A DNA stretch of 64,000 nucleotides from CAZIVP01 sp964542915 (GTDB lineage Bacteria; Calditrichota; Calditrichia; Calditrichales; Calditrichaceae), in assembly GCA_964542915.1 (NCBI GenBank), contig CAZIVP010000003.1, positions 124,001 through 188,000 of the forward strand, given 5' to 3'. Position numbers and translations under genes: made by a program. This document shows positions 8,805 to 18,084 of this stretch, in pieces. The first letter of the stretch is position 1. The number at the start of each line of letters is the position of its first letter. The notes beneath the pieces were generated by a model. That model made no database searches and was not told the origin of the DNA. It saw nothing but the letters and a program-made list of their open reading frames with translations.

Positions 8805-9965
8805 CTATTGTAAAACCTCAACCACTTTCTTTGCAGCATCCTGTAAGCTGGAAGCGACGATGAAATCGAGTTCCGAATTTTGCAACAACTCCGCCGCTTC
8901 TTCGGCGTTGGTTCCTTCAAGCCTGACAACAACAGGCACGTTTACGTCAATGGAATTAACGGCTTCGATGACGCCGCGGGCGACTCTGTCGCAGCGTACA
9001 ATACCGCCGAAGATATTGATCAGGATGGCACGGACATTTTTATCGGCAAGGATAATTTTAAAACCGTTTGTAACGGTTTCCGCATTGGCACCTCCGCCCA
9101 CATCCAGGAAATTAGCCGGTTCGCCTCCGGATAATTTAATAATATCCATGGTTGCCATTGCCAATCCCGCACCATTTACCATACAGCCTACGTTTCCATC
9201 CAGTTTAATATAGTTCAGATCGTATTTGGATGCTTCTACTTCAAGCGCATCTTCTTCATCCAGATCGCGCAATTGCGTTAATTCCGGATGACGATAGAGG
9301 GCGCTATCATCAAAATTGATTTTAGCATCAAGCGCCAAAACCTCCCCCTGGCGCGTCACAACGAGGGGGTTGATTTCTGCCAGCGAGCAATCCTTTGCAA
9401 CAAATGCTTTATATAAAGCGAGCATAAATTTGACCGCATTGGAAACCTGCTTGCCCTGCAATCCTAAACCAAAAGCTAATTTACGTGCCTGGAAAGCCTG
9501 CAATCCCACGCCGGGATCAATCCATTCCTTGAGAATTTTTTCAGGCGTTTCGGCCGCAACCTGTTCAATTTCTACCCCCCCTTCGGTACTGGCCATCAGA
9601 ACGACTTTGGATACCGAACGATCGAGGACCATGCCGAGGTAAAGCTCCTGTTCAATATCAACGCCCTGCTCGATCAATACTTTTTTAACTTCTTTACCTT
9701 CATCTCCCGTCTGATGCGTAACCAGGTTCATGCCGATCATTTGCTTGGCAAGATTCTCGGCTTCCTCCGGCGTTTTGCCGATTTTAACGCCTCCGCCTTT
9801 ACCGCGCCCGCCGGCATGAATCTGAGCTTTAACAACAACCGTTTCCGTTGGCAATTGTGCCACTTTCTGCACGACTTCTTCCGCCGAAAACGCCACAAAT
9901 CCATCCGGTACAGGTACTCTATATTCCTTAAGAATCGCCTTCGCCTGATACTCATGAATCTTCAT
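8805..9965 (-). CDS. sucC: Succinyl-CoA ligase, beta subunit
   Basis: This is the nucleotide-binding ATP-grasp subunit. It starts MKIHEYQAKAILKEY, has the glycine-rich HAGGRGKGGGVK loop of the ATP-grasp fold and ends with the nucleotide-specific C-terminal domain (FGGIVRCD, VVRLEGTN). The ATG at 9965 is preferred, because the GGGAG site abuts the ATG at 9971 but stands six bases before 9965. First gene of the sucCD-ndk run; no strong promoter was recognised in the 277 bases upstream. Confidence 0.97.
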   Translation of the reverse strand: MKIHEYQAKAILKEYRVPVPDGFVAFSAEEVVQKVAQLPTETVVVKAQIHAGGRGKGGGVKIGKTPEEAENLAKQMIGMNLVTHQTGDEGKEVKKVLIEQGVDIEQELYLGMVLDRSVSKVVLMASTEGGVEIEQVAAETPEKILKEWIDPGVGLQAFQARKLAFGLGLQGKQVSNAVKFMLALYKAFVAKDCSLAEINPLVVTRQGEVLALDAKINFDDSALYRHPELTQLRDLDEEDALEVEASKYDLNYIKLDGNVGCMVNGAGLAMATMDIIKLSGGEPANFLDVGGGANAETVTNGFKIILADKNVRAILINIFGGIVRCDRVARGVIEAVNSIDVNVPVVVRLEGTNAEEAAELLQNSELDFIVASSLQDAAKKVVEVLQ

Positions 9966-10242
9966 ATTCATCTCCCGCCACGTTGTAGATTAATTTTATT
10001 GCCATGCGTTCTATAAACGAAACATATTTATGTAATCATATCCATTCTTTTCAGAATTCCGGACGTTGTACAACAATCCACGCACCATCGTATTTTGCTT
10101 TTTCCAATATCTCCGTTGTAATTATGAATACCCGTTACGTGGGTATTGTAATGCTCCTTTCTGCCTTGTTTTATCGAATTTTCAAATAAGCAGAATATAA
10201 CAATTTTTCAAAATAGTGTAAACCGTATTTCATGATACCGAC

Positions 10243-11187
10243 TTAATTTATGATGCGGGTGCCGGCTCGGCCTTCGATGGCTTCCGCCGCTTTTTCGATG
10301 GATGTTATCATTACCTCTTCGCCGCCCTGACTTAAAAAATTAATGGCCGCTTCTATTTTGGGCCCCATACTTCCTTTGGGGAAATGGCCCTCATCCAGAT
10401 ACGTTCGGGCTTCTTCCGCGGTCATCTGAGACAGAAACTCCTGTTCCGGTTTATTATAATTCAAAGCAACCTGATCGACGCCGGTTAAAATGATTAATTT
10501 CGAGGCCTGAATATCTTTCGCCAATACCGCAGAAGCCAGGTCTTTATCGATTACGCCATCGACGCCTTCGAGCCAGCCGCGGTGATCTACATAGACGGGT
10601 ATACCTCCGCCGCCTGCAGCAATTACAACCACTCCCTGATCAACTAATGATTTTATGATCTCGCCCTCAACGATTTTCAGGGGCAAAGGCGATGCAACAA
10701 CTCTGCGATACCCCCTGCCCGGATCTTCTTTCATAGTCCATCCGCGTTTTGTTTCCAACTCTTCAACCTGATCTTTTTTGAAAAAAGGACCCACAAATTT
10801 AGAAGGATCTTTAATTGAGGGATCATCTTTATCCACAATCACCTGGGTCAAAATTGTGGTAACTTTCCTCAGCACGCCCATATCATGCATCTTATTTTGT
10901 AAACACTGTTCAATCATATACCCCATGCCGCCTTCCAGATCGGCAACGATTACACCGAGAGGCAACGGCGGTACAAGATGGCGGCTCTCTTCAACGCGGA
11001 TAAGGGCGTTTCCCACCTGCGGACCATTCCCGTGGGTAATGACCATATTGTAACCCTGTTTTAACAAATCAATAATATTGGTCAGGCTGCGACGTGTATT
11101 TTCGAACTGTTCATGTATATCGCCTTCCTCAAATTCCCTCGTGATGGCATTACCGCCGAGAGCCACAACAATGGTTTTTTTGTTCAT
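10243..11187 (-). CDS. arcC: Carbamate kinase
   Basis: The enzyme transfers phosphate from carbamoyl-phosphate to ADP, giving ATP, CO2 and ammonia, or runs in reverse. The N-terminal VVALGGNAI, the ITHGNGPQVG loop, the AGGGGIPV motif and GSMGPKIEAA near the end mark the amino-acid kinase fold of this family. A GGGAGAAAGGA site lies before the ATG. No arginine deiminase or ornithine carbamoyltransferase is next to it, so a simple arginine deiminase pathway is not supported here. Its neighbour is the CpgS-like GTPase. Confidence 0.95.
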   Translation of the reverse strand: MNKKTIVVALGGNAITREFEEGDIHEQFENTRRSLTNIIDLLKQGYNMVITHGNGPQVGNALIRVEESRHLVPPLPLGVIVADLEGGMGYMIEQCLQNKMHDMGVLRKVTTILTQVIVDKDDPSIKDPSKFVGPFFKKDQVEELETKRGWTMKEDPGRGYRRVVASPLPLKIVEGEIIKSLVDQGVVVIAAGGGGIPVYVDHRGWLEGVDGVIDKDLASAVLAKDIQASKLIILTGVDQVALNYNKPEQEFLSQMTAEEARTYLDEGHFPKGSMGPKIEAAINFLSQGGEEVMITSIEKAAEAIEGRAGTRIIN

Positions 11188-11209
11188 TCCTTTCTCCCTA
11201 AAATGAAAA

Positions 11210-11238
11210 GAGTTCCCGCAGCGGATGTGCAGGAACTC
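11210..11238 (-). terminator. Terminator after the CpgS-like gene
   Basis: Arms GAGTTCCCGCA and TGCAGGAACTC pair at 10 of 11 positions around a 7-base loop. On the minus strand the hairpin is followed by TTTTCATTTT. It separates the GTPase gene from arcC, so arcC depends on read-through or on its own promoter. Confidence 0.7.
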
Positions 11239-11262
11239 TCCGTTTTAATTCGCACGGTTGGA

Positions 11263-12576
11263 TTAATAAAATTTTTTCAGAATTTCATTTAAATCAGGTT
11301 GTCCGATCTCCTGCAGTTCATACGTAACCCGAAGTGCCGGTTTATTGAGCGATATCAATTTGCGGAGATCGATTGGCGTTCCAATAATAACCAGATCGGC
11401 ATCAGAATTGTTTATTGTGGTTTCCAGATCATTAATCTGTTTTTCTCCGTAGCCCATCGCGGGCAAAAGCGTACCGATATCCGGATATTTCTCATAGGTT
11501 TCCGTTATGGAATCTACCGTAAAGGGTCGCGGATCAACGAGTTCCGCCGCACCAAATTTTTCGGCGGCCACCACACCTGCGCCGTATTGCATTTCTCCAT
11601 GGGTCAATGTAGGGCCGTCTTCTACTACCAGAACGCGTTTTCCTTTTATTTGCTGATAATCTTCAACGAATATGGGAGAGGCGCCGTCTACGACGATGGC
11701 GTCGGGATTCACCCGTTGAATATTCTCGCGGACTTCCAAAATATCTTCCGAATCCGCAGAGTCAATCTTGTTTATTACAACCACATCCGCCGCTCTTAAG
11801 TTTGCTTCTCCCGGATAATAAAACAGTTCGTCGCCGGGACGATGCGGATCGGTAACGGTTATATGTAAATCGGTTTTGTAAAACGGCATGTCGTTATTGC
11901 CGCCGTCCCAAAGAATTACATCAGCTTCTTTTTCGGCTTCGCGGAGGATTGCCTCATAATCCACGCCTGCATAGATTATTGTTCCTGCATTAATATGAGG
12001 TTCGTACTCTTCGCGTTCTTCAATCGTACAGTCATGCTTATCCAGATCCGACATTTCCGCGAAACGTTGCACTTTCTGTGCGGATAAATTCCCGTAAGGC
12101 ATAGGATGACGAATAGCAACAACCTGTTTACCGGCATCGCGCAGCAGTTCGGCCACTTTACGTGTGGTTTGGCTTTTACCGCAACCGGTTCGCACCGCGC
12201 AAACCGCAATGACCGGCTTTGAACTGGAAAGCTGTGTATTTTTGGGGCCCATTAATTTAAAATCAGCGCCTGCGGCATTTACCAGTGCAGAACGATTCAT
12301 CACATAATCGTACGGTACGTCGCTGTATGCAAATACCACCTCATCCACATCATGTTCTCGAATTAATTTTTCCAGGTCGGATTCGGGTAAAATCTTTATG
12401 CCATCCGGATAGAGCCTGCCGGCCAATTCGGCCGGATATTTTCTATCATCTATATCTGGAATTTGCGTTGCTGTAAACGCCACAACTTCGTAGCGGTCGT
12501 TGTCGCGAAAGAAGGTATTAAAATTATGAAAATCCCTTCCGGCTGCGCCCATAATAAGCACTTTTCTGCGCTCCAT
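11263..12576 (-). CDS. CpgS-like GTPase (cyclic 2,3-diphosphoglycerate synthetase family)
   Basis: A 437-residue protein with an N-terminal Rossmann-like half (KVLIMGAAGRDFHNF) and a central P-loop NTPase domain with CAVRTGCGKSQTTRK as Walker A and NKIDSAD as a GTPase-type base motif. This is the family usually named cyclic 2,3-diphosphoglycerate synthetase after the methanogen enzyme; the bacterial members have no proven reaction. It lies before carbamate kinase, which is a recurrent partner of this family in anaerobes, so a role in carbamoyl-phosphate or amino-acid breakdown is possible. The ATG at 12576 is chosen because GGGAGGA stands before it. Confidence 0.75.
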   Translation of the reverse strand: MERRKVLIMGAAGRDFHNFNTFFRDNDRYEVVAFTATQIPDIDDRKYPAELAGRLYPDGIKILPESDLEKLIREHDVDEVVFAYSDVPYDYVMNRSALVNAAGADFKLMGPKNTQLSSSKPVIAVCAVRTGCGKSQTTRKVAELLRDAGKQVVAIRHPMPYGNLSAQKVQRFAEMSDLDKHDCTIEEREEYEPHINAGTIIYAGVDYEAILREAEKEADVILWDGGNNDMPFYKTDLHITVTDPHRPGDELFYYPGEANLRAADVVVINKIDSADSEDILEVRENIQRVNPDAIVVDGASPIFVEDYQQIKGKRVLVVEDGPTLTHGEMQYGAGVVAAEKFGAAELVDPRPFTVDSITETYEKYPDIGTLLPAMGYGEKQINDLETTINNSDADLVIIGTPIDLRKLISLNKPALRVTYELQEIGQPDLNEILKKFY

Positions 12577-12850
12577 AGTTCCTCCCAAGTAAGTAATGAA
12601 TCCTCGTCTCGAATGGCCTCAGCGCCACTTCTAATAACAAACTTTAAATTTAGGTATAGGGCGTTATAAAATCAATAAGGTCATGGCAATTTTTTACCGG
12701 TGCTATTTAATTGTTTTATTTGAATTTAATCGACTATATTTTATATATACAGAAGTATTAATAATTATTCTAAAATCGGGTTATTTATTTGTTTTTATGG
12801 TACTTAATCGTTTTTGAGGCCGGCATACATCAAGGATGGATTAAATAAAA
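12577..12850. other. Intergenic region upstream of the CpgS-like gene
   Basis: This AT-rich stretch separates the CpgS-like gene from the terminator of the betaine operon. It should hold the promoter for the CpgS-like gene on the minus strand. Several TATA-like stretches occur between 12720 and 12760, but I could not assign a clean -35/-10 pair, and no small ORF looks coding. Confidence 0.4.
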
Positions 12851-12885
12851 AAAACGCCGCAACCGGGAATCGGCTACGGCGTTTT
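12851..12885 (-). terminator. Terminator of the betaine transporter operon
   Basis: Perfect 9-bp arms AAAACGCCG and CGGCGTTTT, with a further inner CCG/CGG pairing, are followed on the minus strand by a run of eight T. It lies about 30 bases after the substrate-binding protein stop. Confidence 0.88.
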
Positions 12886-12917
12886 CTTAAACACTTTTAC
12901 TTAAATCCAATCAGAAC

Positions 12918-13820
12918 TTATTGGGCAGGAATCCAGGAATTAATCAGGTCCATATTTTCCTGCATCCACTGACGGGCAACGATCTCTACATCCTGATCCG
13001 ATTCTTCAACCTGCAGCATTAAATCTGCCAATTGAGCATCGGTGAACGACATATTCTTCAGGAATTGAGCCAATTCGGGCTTATCCTGTTCAAGGTTTTT
13101 ACGTCCCATAATATGGATGTTGCCTTTACCCCAAACTTTTTCTTGGTCCTGTTTCAGCACTTCGAGATCCCAGCGGGCAAATTTCCAGTGCGGTTTCCAG
13201 CCGGTAACGACGATATATTCATTATTATCGACTGCATCTTTAAGAGCGGCGGTCATTGCGGGTCCGCTGGAAGCAACAAGCTTAAAACCGGCTTCATTAA
13301 GGCTGTACTTGGGCATAATTTCGGTCTCGGTTGTCTTCATAATGCCGGCGCCGGCGTCGATACCCGTAATTTTCTTATCCAGCTTTTTCATAACTTCCGG
13401 TTTTTTCAAATCGGAAATCGTCTGAACGCCTTCATCATACATAAATTTGGGTACAACGAGTCCGGTAGTCGTTCCTTCATAAACATGGCCCAGATCGGTT
13501 ATTTGATCCTTGTATTTTTCCACATAATCTTTATGCAGAACAGGCAGCCATGTTTCCATAAAGGCATCTTTGTTACCTTGTGCCACTGCGGTATAGGCAG
13601 GTCCGACATCAGCGGCTGTGATTTTAACTTTATAACCCATCTGATCTTCCAAAACTACTTTTGCAAGATGGGTATAAGCCACACCTTCAGCCCAGTTAAC
13701 ATATACAAGGTCTGCGGTTTTCTGTTGTTTTTGACCACCGCAACCTGCAATTAAAGTTAAACTGAGTGCAACAGCCATAAACTGAATGATCAGACTATGG
13801 GTCTTAAATAGCTTACGCAT
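12918..13820 (-). CDS. Glycine betaine/choline-type ABC transporter, substrate-binding lipoprotein
   Basis: The 300-residue protein has a lipoprotein signal peptide ending in LIAGC, so it is anchored by the Cys at about residue 27. The mature part is of the OpuAC/ProX type, with tryptophans placed to cage a quaternary ammonium group (VNWAEG, METWLPV, GWKPHWKFARWD). It would capture betaine, proline betaine or choline in the periplasm and deliver it to the permease encoded 59 bases upstream. GGAGAGAGG precedes the ATG. Exact ligand cannot be told from sequence. Confidence 0.92.
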   Translation of the reverse strand: MRKLFKTHSLIIQFMAVALSLTLIAGCGGQKQQKTADLVYVNWAEGVAYTHLAKVVLEDQMGYKVKITAADVGPAYTAVAQGNKDAFMETWLPVLHKDYVEKYKDQITDLGHVYEGTTTGLVVPKFMYDEGVQTISDLKKPEVMKKLDKKITGIDAGAGIMKTTETEIMPKYSLNEAGFKLVASSGPAMTAALKDAVDNNEYIVVTGWKPHWKFARWDLEVLKQDQEKVWGKGNIHIMGRKNLEQDKPELAQFLKNMSFTDAQLADLMLQVEESDQDVEIVARQWMQENMDLINSWIPAQ

Positions 13821-13879
13821 AAGCCTCTCTCCTTATTTTTTGTTGAAGGGTTAAGTTTTTAACCGTGTACCATAATTTT

Positions 13880-14734
13880 TTAACTGCTTGTGGCCAAAGC
13901 CTGTGTTATTCGATCCAAAAAGATGGCCAGGATGACAATTGAAATTCCGCTTTCAAAACCCAAACCAATTTTGAGCTGGGTAATCCCTTTCAATACTTCA
14001 TTTCCGAGGCCTCCCGCGCCGATCATACCGGCAATAACCACCATCGAAAGAGCCAACATAATCGTCTGGTTCACTCCGGCCATGATGGTCGGCAGGGCAA
14101 CCGGCAGTTCCGCCTTAAATAACATTTGACTGTTTGTAGAACCAAAAGCCTGTGCCGCTTCCTTTATCTCTTTGGGCACCTGGCGAATACCAAGATTGGT
14201 CAGCCTTACCGCGGGCGGTAAGCTGAAGATCAGTGTTGCGATAACACCCGGCACTTCGCCTAATTGAAAAAACAGCACCGCCGGAATGAGATAAACGAAA
14301 GCGGGCAGCGTCTGCATAAAATCCAATATGGGCCGAACAACGCCTTCAACCACATCGCTTTTTGACGCCCATATACCTACGGGAATTCCAATTACAAGAG
14401 CAATAAGGACCGCCGTAATCACAAGCGCTAATGTTTCCATGGTGACAGCCCAAAATCCCATAATATAGATGAGTAACATCCCGATGAAGGTAAAGATCCC
14501 GACTCCTTTTTTGGCAATCCACCAGGCTAAAGCCGAAAATAAAATTATTATAATTAGCGGATGCGGAAACAACAGGATGCTATTGAAGGCAAATAAAATC
14601 GCACTCACAAGCTCCCGTATTCCGTCAAAAAACGCGCCCAGATTTGTGGTGAGCCAATTAATGATATCCTCAAACCATGCGCCAATATTTAGCGTCGCGG
14701 ACAACCAATTAATGATATTATCGAACCAACTCAT
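13880..14734 (-). CDS. Glycine betaine/choline-type ABC transporter, permease
   Basis: This is an inner-membrane protein with about six to seven hydrophobic segments. The EAA-type coupling loop, which contacts the ATPase, reads KEIKEAAQAFGSTNSQM. An N-terminal amphipathic stretch of about 45 residues precedes the first transmembrane segment, as in ProW/OpuAB. It overlaps the ATPase gene by four bases (ATGA) and its ribosome site GAGGAGGAG lies inside the Glu-rich tail of that gene, so translation is probably coupled. Confidence 0.93.
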   Translation of the reverse strand: MSWFDNIINWLSATLNIGAWFEDIINWLTTNLGAFFDGIRELVSAILFAFNSILLFPHPLIIIILFSALAWWIAKKGVGIFTFIGMLLIYIMGFWAVTMETLALVITAVLIALVIGIPVGIWASKSDVVEGVVRPILDFMQTLPAFVYLIPAVLFFQLGEVPGVIATLIFSLPPAVRLTNLGIRQVPKEIKEAAQAFGSTNSQMLFKAELPVALPTIMAGVNQTIMLALSMVVIAGMIGAGGLGNEVLKGITQLKIGLGFESGISIVILAIFLDRITQALATSS

Positions 14735-15990
14735 TGCTCCTCCTCCTCTTTTTGAGGAGACATCTGCGCGTCTCCGTTTTCATCCAGCGGGGTCGGCGTC
14801 TTTTCATCCTCTATACCACTGCTTACCTCAGCAAGAATGGAGGCGCGGTCCACAATCCCAAGGAAATGACCTTCTTCATCCTGAACCGCAATAGGATATT
14901 TAGTCTCCCAGGCGATGGCCATTAGATTCTTAATGGAGTTGTTCGGATCGGTTGTGTACAGATCGCTCTTTACAATCGAAGTCAGGTCATCTTTCTTTTC
15001 TTTTGTCATTTTCAAAGCATCATCAATCGAGACGATGCCTTTCAAATTACGCTCGGAATCCACCACATAAATGGTTGAGACGCCTGCCTTTTCCATACGA
15101 CGTATGGCAACTTGCGGACCTTCTTTGGGCACTATAACGGTATTGGCCTTTTTCATTATTGTGGCAGCCGTAATCACCTTGGTACGATCCACATCCTGCA
15201 CAAATGCCTTCACATAATCATCGGCGGGTTTGGTTAGAATTTCTTCCGGTGTTCCTATCTGAACGATTTTGCCGTCCTTCATGATGGCAATGCGGTCGCC
15301 GATTTTAAGGGCCTCATCCAGATCGTGCGTAATAAATACGATCGTTTTGTGCATGCGCGCCTGCATTTCCAACAACTCATCCTGCATTTGCGTGCGAATC
15401 AAAGGATCGAGTGCGCTAAACGCCTCATCCATCAGCAATATCTCAGGATTGTTTGCAAGGGCGCGCGCTAAACCGACGCGTTGCTGCATACCGCCGCTCA
15501 ACTCATCAGGCATCTGATGTTCATATCCTTTCAGACCAACCTGGTCCAGTGCTTTCATGGCTTTTTCCCGGCGCTGCTCTTTATCTTCGCCGGAAACTTC
15601 CAAGCCATATTCGGTATTGCTTAACACCGAACGATGGGGCAACAAAGCAAAGTGCTGGAAAACCATGGACATTTTATTTCTGCGCGTCTCCAGCAATTTA
15701 TCTTTGGACATTTGCATAATGTCCTCTCCATCAACAAGCACCTGTCCTCGCGTCGGTTCAATAAGCCTGTTTAAACAGCGGATAACCGTCGATTTGCCGC
15801 TTCCGGACAAACCCATAATTACAAAGGTTTCCTTTTTTTGGACCGAAAACGAAGCGTCATTAATACCCACTGTATTACCGGTTTCATCCAGGATCTCTTC
15901 TTTGGATTTACCCTTCTCAAGCAAGGGAAAGGCCCGAAATGGATTCGGGCCAAATATTTTATACAAATTTTTTACTTCGATAACACCCAT
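14731..15990 (-). CDS. Glycine betaine/choline-type ABC transporter, ATPase with CBS domains
   Basis: The ATPase has Walker A GLSGSGKST, signature LSGGMQQRVG and Walker B ILLMDEAFSALDP, followed by a tandem CBS pair (about residues 275-395), the part that senses ionic strength in OpuA-type importers. The tail is acidic (EEEEEQ). It is the second gene of the operon, 37 bases after the porin. Length of 419 agrees with ProV/OpuAA proteins. It would power osmolyte uptake and allow post-translational osmotic gating. Confidence 0.94.
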   Translation of the reverse strand: MGVIEVKNLYKIFGPNPFRAFPLLEKGKSKEEILDETGNTVGINDASFSVQKKETFVIMGLSGSGKSTVIRCLNRLIEPTRGQVLVDGEDIMQMSKDKLLETRRNKMSMVFQHFALLPHRSVLSNTEYGLEVSGEDKEQRREKAMKALDQVGLKGYEHQMPDELSGGMQQRVGLARALANNPEILLMDEAFSALDPLIRTQMQDELLEMQARMHKTIVFITHDLDEALKIGDRIAIMKDGKIVQIGTPEEILTKPADDYVKAFVQDVDRTKVITAATIMKKANTVIVPKEGPQVAIRRMEKAGVSTIYVVDSERNLKGIVSIDDALKMTKEKKDDLTSIVKSDLYTTDPNNSIKNLMAIAWETKYPIAVQDEEGHFLGIVDRASILAEVSSGIEDEKTPTPLDENGDAQMSPQKEEEEQ

Positions 15991-16027
15991 TATCTATTCC
16001 TTCAGTTTTAATGCATTATCGAACTAT

Positions 16028-17188
16028 CTAGAAATAGTAGCCGATGTTGATATTAAAACGTGTGTTCCAGTCAGGGTCTTCCACACCCGGGCCAAGACCT
16101 AATCCGAAAGAATCGGTTAACCACGGCTGATTTTTACCCATCGCAAAATCCACATAAGTATAGATACCGCCGGCTGTAATCAGAAATCCGGGAATCAGAT
16201 GGTGGGTGTCGTAAAAATCTTCGTTTGTTTTGTCAATAAGGGTATAATCAACATAAGGCTGAATATTGGAGATAGGACCGAGATCGACCGGAATACTGTA
16301 AGCCAGTCCGGCTACGTAAAGTGCAGCTTCATTGGCAACCGGATAAGGAAATCCATAGGCGCCCATATACACCATATCCAGATCTTGTCCGTCATCACCT
16401 TTGGCGGCATAATTATACATGATGTATTCAGCTTTCAGGTTGAAGTTGGAAAAATTACCCACAACGTGGCCGGCAAATGCATTTGCCCATTCCGACTCAT
16501 CCAGTACCGAATTATACAACTGGCCAAATTGGGCTGAGCCGCCAACTTCCCAGTCTTTGTTGATCTTGAAAGCAACGCGGCCATTCACCGTATTTAACTC
16601 GCGCAGACTGGCGCCATCCATTGGAACAACATCATACGAATAGCGACCAGCGCCTGCGTTGCCAAATGTTACGTCGCCGCCGTATACCGGTCCTTCCGGT
16701 TCAGCCTGACGGAAATAAGCAAAATTGAGTTCAACCTGATCATTCGGTGTGTAATCAAAACCAACACCGATGTCATAATCATCTTCCAAACCAACATAAT
16801 ACGGTCCCTGAAACCACCAGGAATGAGATGCATACTTCGTAATGCCGAAGGGTTTCTGGAAAACGCCCAATTTACCGTAAACATTTTCACTGAAACTATA
16901 ACCTAAATAGCCGTGATGGATAAAATGGGTACCAAATGTGGGATAAAAACGATATTCAAAACTAAGATCAACACCCGCTTTGGTGCCATCAATATTCAGT
17001 CTCCAGGTATCCCAAGTGAAATAAGTATCCGTAGCCGTGGGATCACTCTCATAATTCTGACTTACGACGTTATAACGAACGGCGCCTCCAAAGGTAAAAC
17101 CTTCATCTTCTCCGGCTGTTAGGAAATTCGGGGAAATAAGCATAAACACTACTAGACAAACAGTCGATACTCTCAGTAAAGACTTCAT
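16028..17188 (-). CDS. Outer-membrane beta-barrel porin leading the betaine operon
   Basis: A 386-residue protein with a signal peptide ending near LTAGEDEG, alternating hydrophobic/aromatic strands throughout, many YxF/WxF pairs and a terminal Phe (INIGYYF), the BamA recognition signal of outer-membrane proteins. It resembles phosphate-selective-type and related general porins only in build; the channel specificity is unknown. It is the first gene of the run porin-ATPase-permease-binding protein on one strand, so it may let betaine cross the outer membrane. GAGG lies six bases before the ATG. Confidence 0.8.
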   Translation of the reverse strand: MKSLLRVSTVCLVVFMLISPNFLTAGEDEGFTFGGAVRYNVVSQNYESDPTATDTYFTWDTWRLNIDGTKAGVDLSFEYRFYPTFGTHFIHHGYLGYSFSENVYGKLGVFQKPFGITKYASHSWWFQGPYYVGLEDDYDIGVGFDYTPNDQVELNFAYFRQAEPEGPVYGGDVTFGNAGAGRYSYDVVPMDGASLRELNTVNGRVAFKINKDWEVGGSAQFGQLYNSVLDESEWANAFAGHVVGNFSNFNLKAEYIMYNYAAKGDDGQDLDMVYMGAYGFPYPVANEAALYVAGLAYSIPVDLGPISNIQPYVDYTLIDKTNEDFYDTHHLIPGFLITAGGIYTYVDFAMGKNQPWLTDSFGLGLGPGVEDPDWNTRFNINIGYYF

Positions 17189-18040
17189 TGGTACCTCACT
17201 AATTTTATTGGACTTACACTGTTAAATTAAATGGTTTCTTTTAAATAAGATTTGAAATATGTCTTGAGTTAGGACATTTGGTTAACATAGGCTGCTGAAC
17301 GTAACCACCTCCATTCGCACGTTAATTAAACTTCCGAACAATCGTAAATGATTAAAATGTAAACCAAAGTACCTGTGTAGCAAGTGCTCTAAATCGAACA
17401 GTCAGAAAAACATGTAATTAAAACAGAGTGTCATACAATTTTAATTGTTATGTGATCTTCGACATTTGAGACGATTTAATATAAGGATTATTTTTGAATA
17501 TGCAAGTATTATATATTTTTTTATAAATTTTTGAGGCCGTTAATATCCTGTTTTTTTTAAGTTTTGAAAACTTATGATTTAAAGGCGATTTCGCTTCTAC
17601 AACTTCGGAATAATTCATATATAAATTCTTGAAAATGAACCTGGTGTGCTTGGCATCACATTCGATTATATCGTCATTATCATCATTCGTTCCAATATTC
17701 AATTATCGTGTGATCCGGTTACAGAGATCTCATGGATTTTAAATAAATCATATTGTAACTATTTAATAATAATAATTTGTTTTTATTTTAGTTAGATGCT
17801 ATATATGCATACAGATTCAAACCCGGTATTCAGATCAATGTTTGTTGTTCTTTCAATGCTGTTCATTTTGCTCTCCCTGGTCAAGTCCTAACATTTTCAA
17901 CATTGTCATAATGGATTTAATACAATCATTTGCATGATAACGGTTTTCTTAGAACAAAATAAATGGTTTAACGTGGATTTGCACATGGAGGGCATCCTGA
18001 AGGGATTTTCATCCTTCGGCCTTAAAGGCCAGAAAATAAA
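17189..18040. other. Long AT-rich non-coding region upstream of the porin operon
   Basis: About 850 bases without a convincing gene. It is the likely promoter and regulatory region of the osmolyte operon. A minus-strand frame of 84 codons (17448-17702) is rich in Lys, Asn and Ile, as any AT-rich random frame would be, and has no good ribosome site. An unused ribosome-site-like GGAGGTGG lies on the minus strand about 120 bases before the porin start. I found no strong promoter match by eye. Confidence 0.5.
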
Positions 18041-18062
18041 AAAGGGGGCGTGCGCCCCCTTT
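18041..18062 (-). terminator. Terminator of the P5C dehydrogenase gene
   Basis: Arms AAAGGGGGC and GCCCCCTTT surround a GTGC loop; on the minus strand a T run follows. It lies 22 bases after the gene's stop codon. Confidence 0.9.
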
Positions 18063-18084
18063 TGTACTTTATGGACATTTTTAC

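Noticed and set aside
13032..13754. 240-codon plus-strand frame rich in Phe and His
   Set aside because: Antisense to the betaine-binding protein gene; hydrophobic bias is a result of the reverse complement.
17448..17702. 84-codon minus-strand frame in an AT-rich intergenic region
   Set aside because: Lys/Asn/Ile-rich composition as expected for random AT-rich DNA, no ribosome site, no family resemblance.
18019..18031. GGCCTTAAAGGCC palindrome next to the pruA terminator
   Set aside because: Too short to assign; no second copy noticed and no gene start near.
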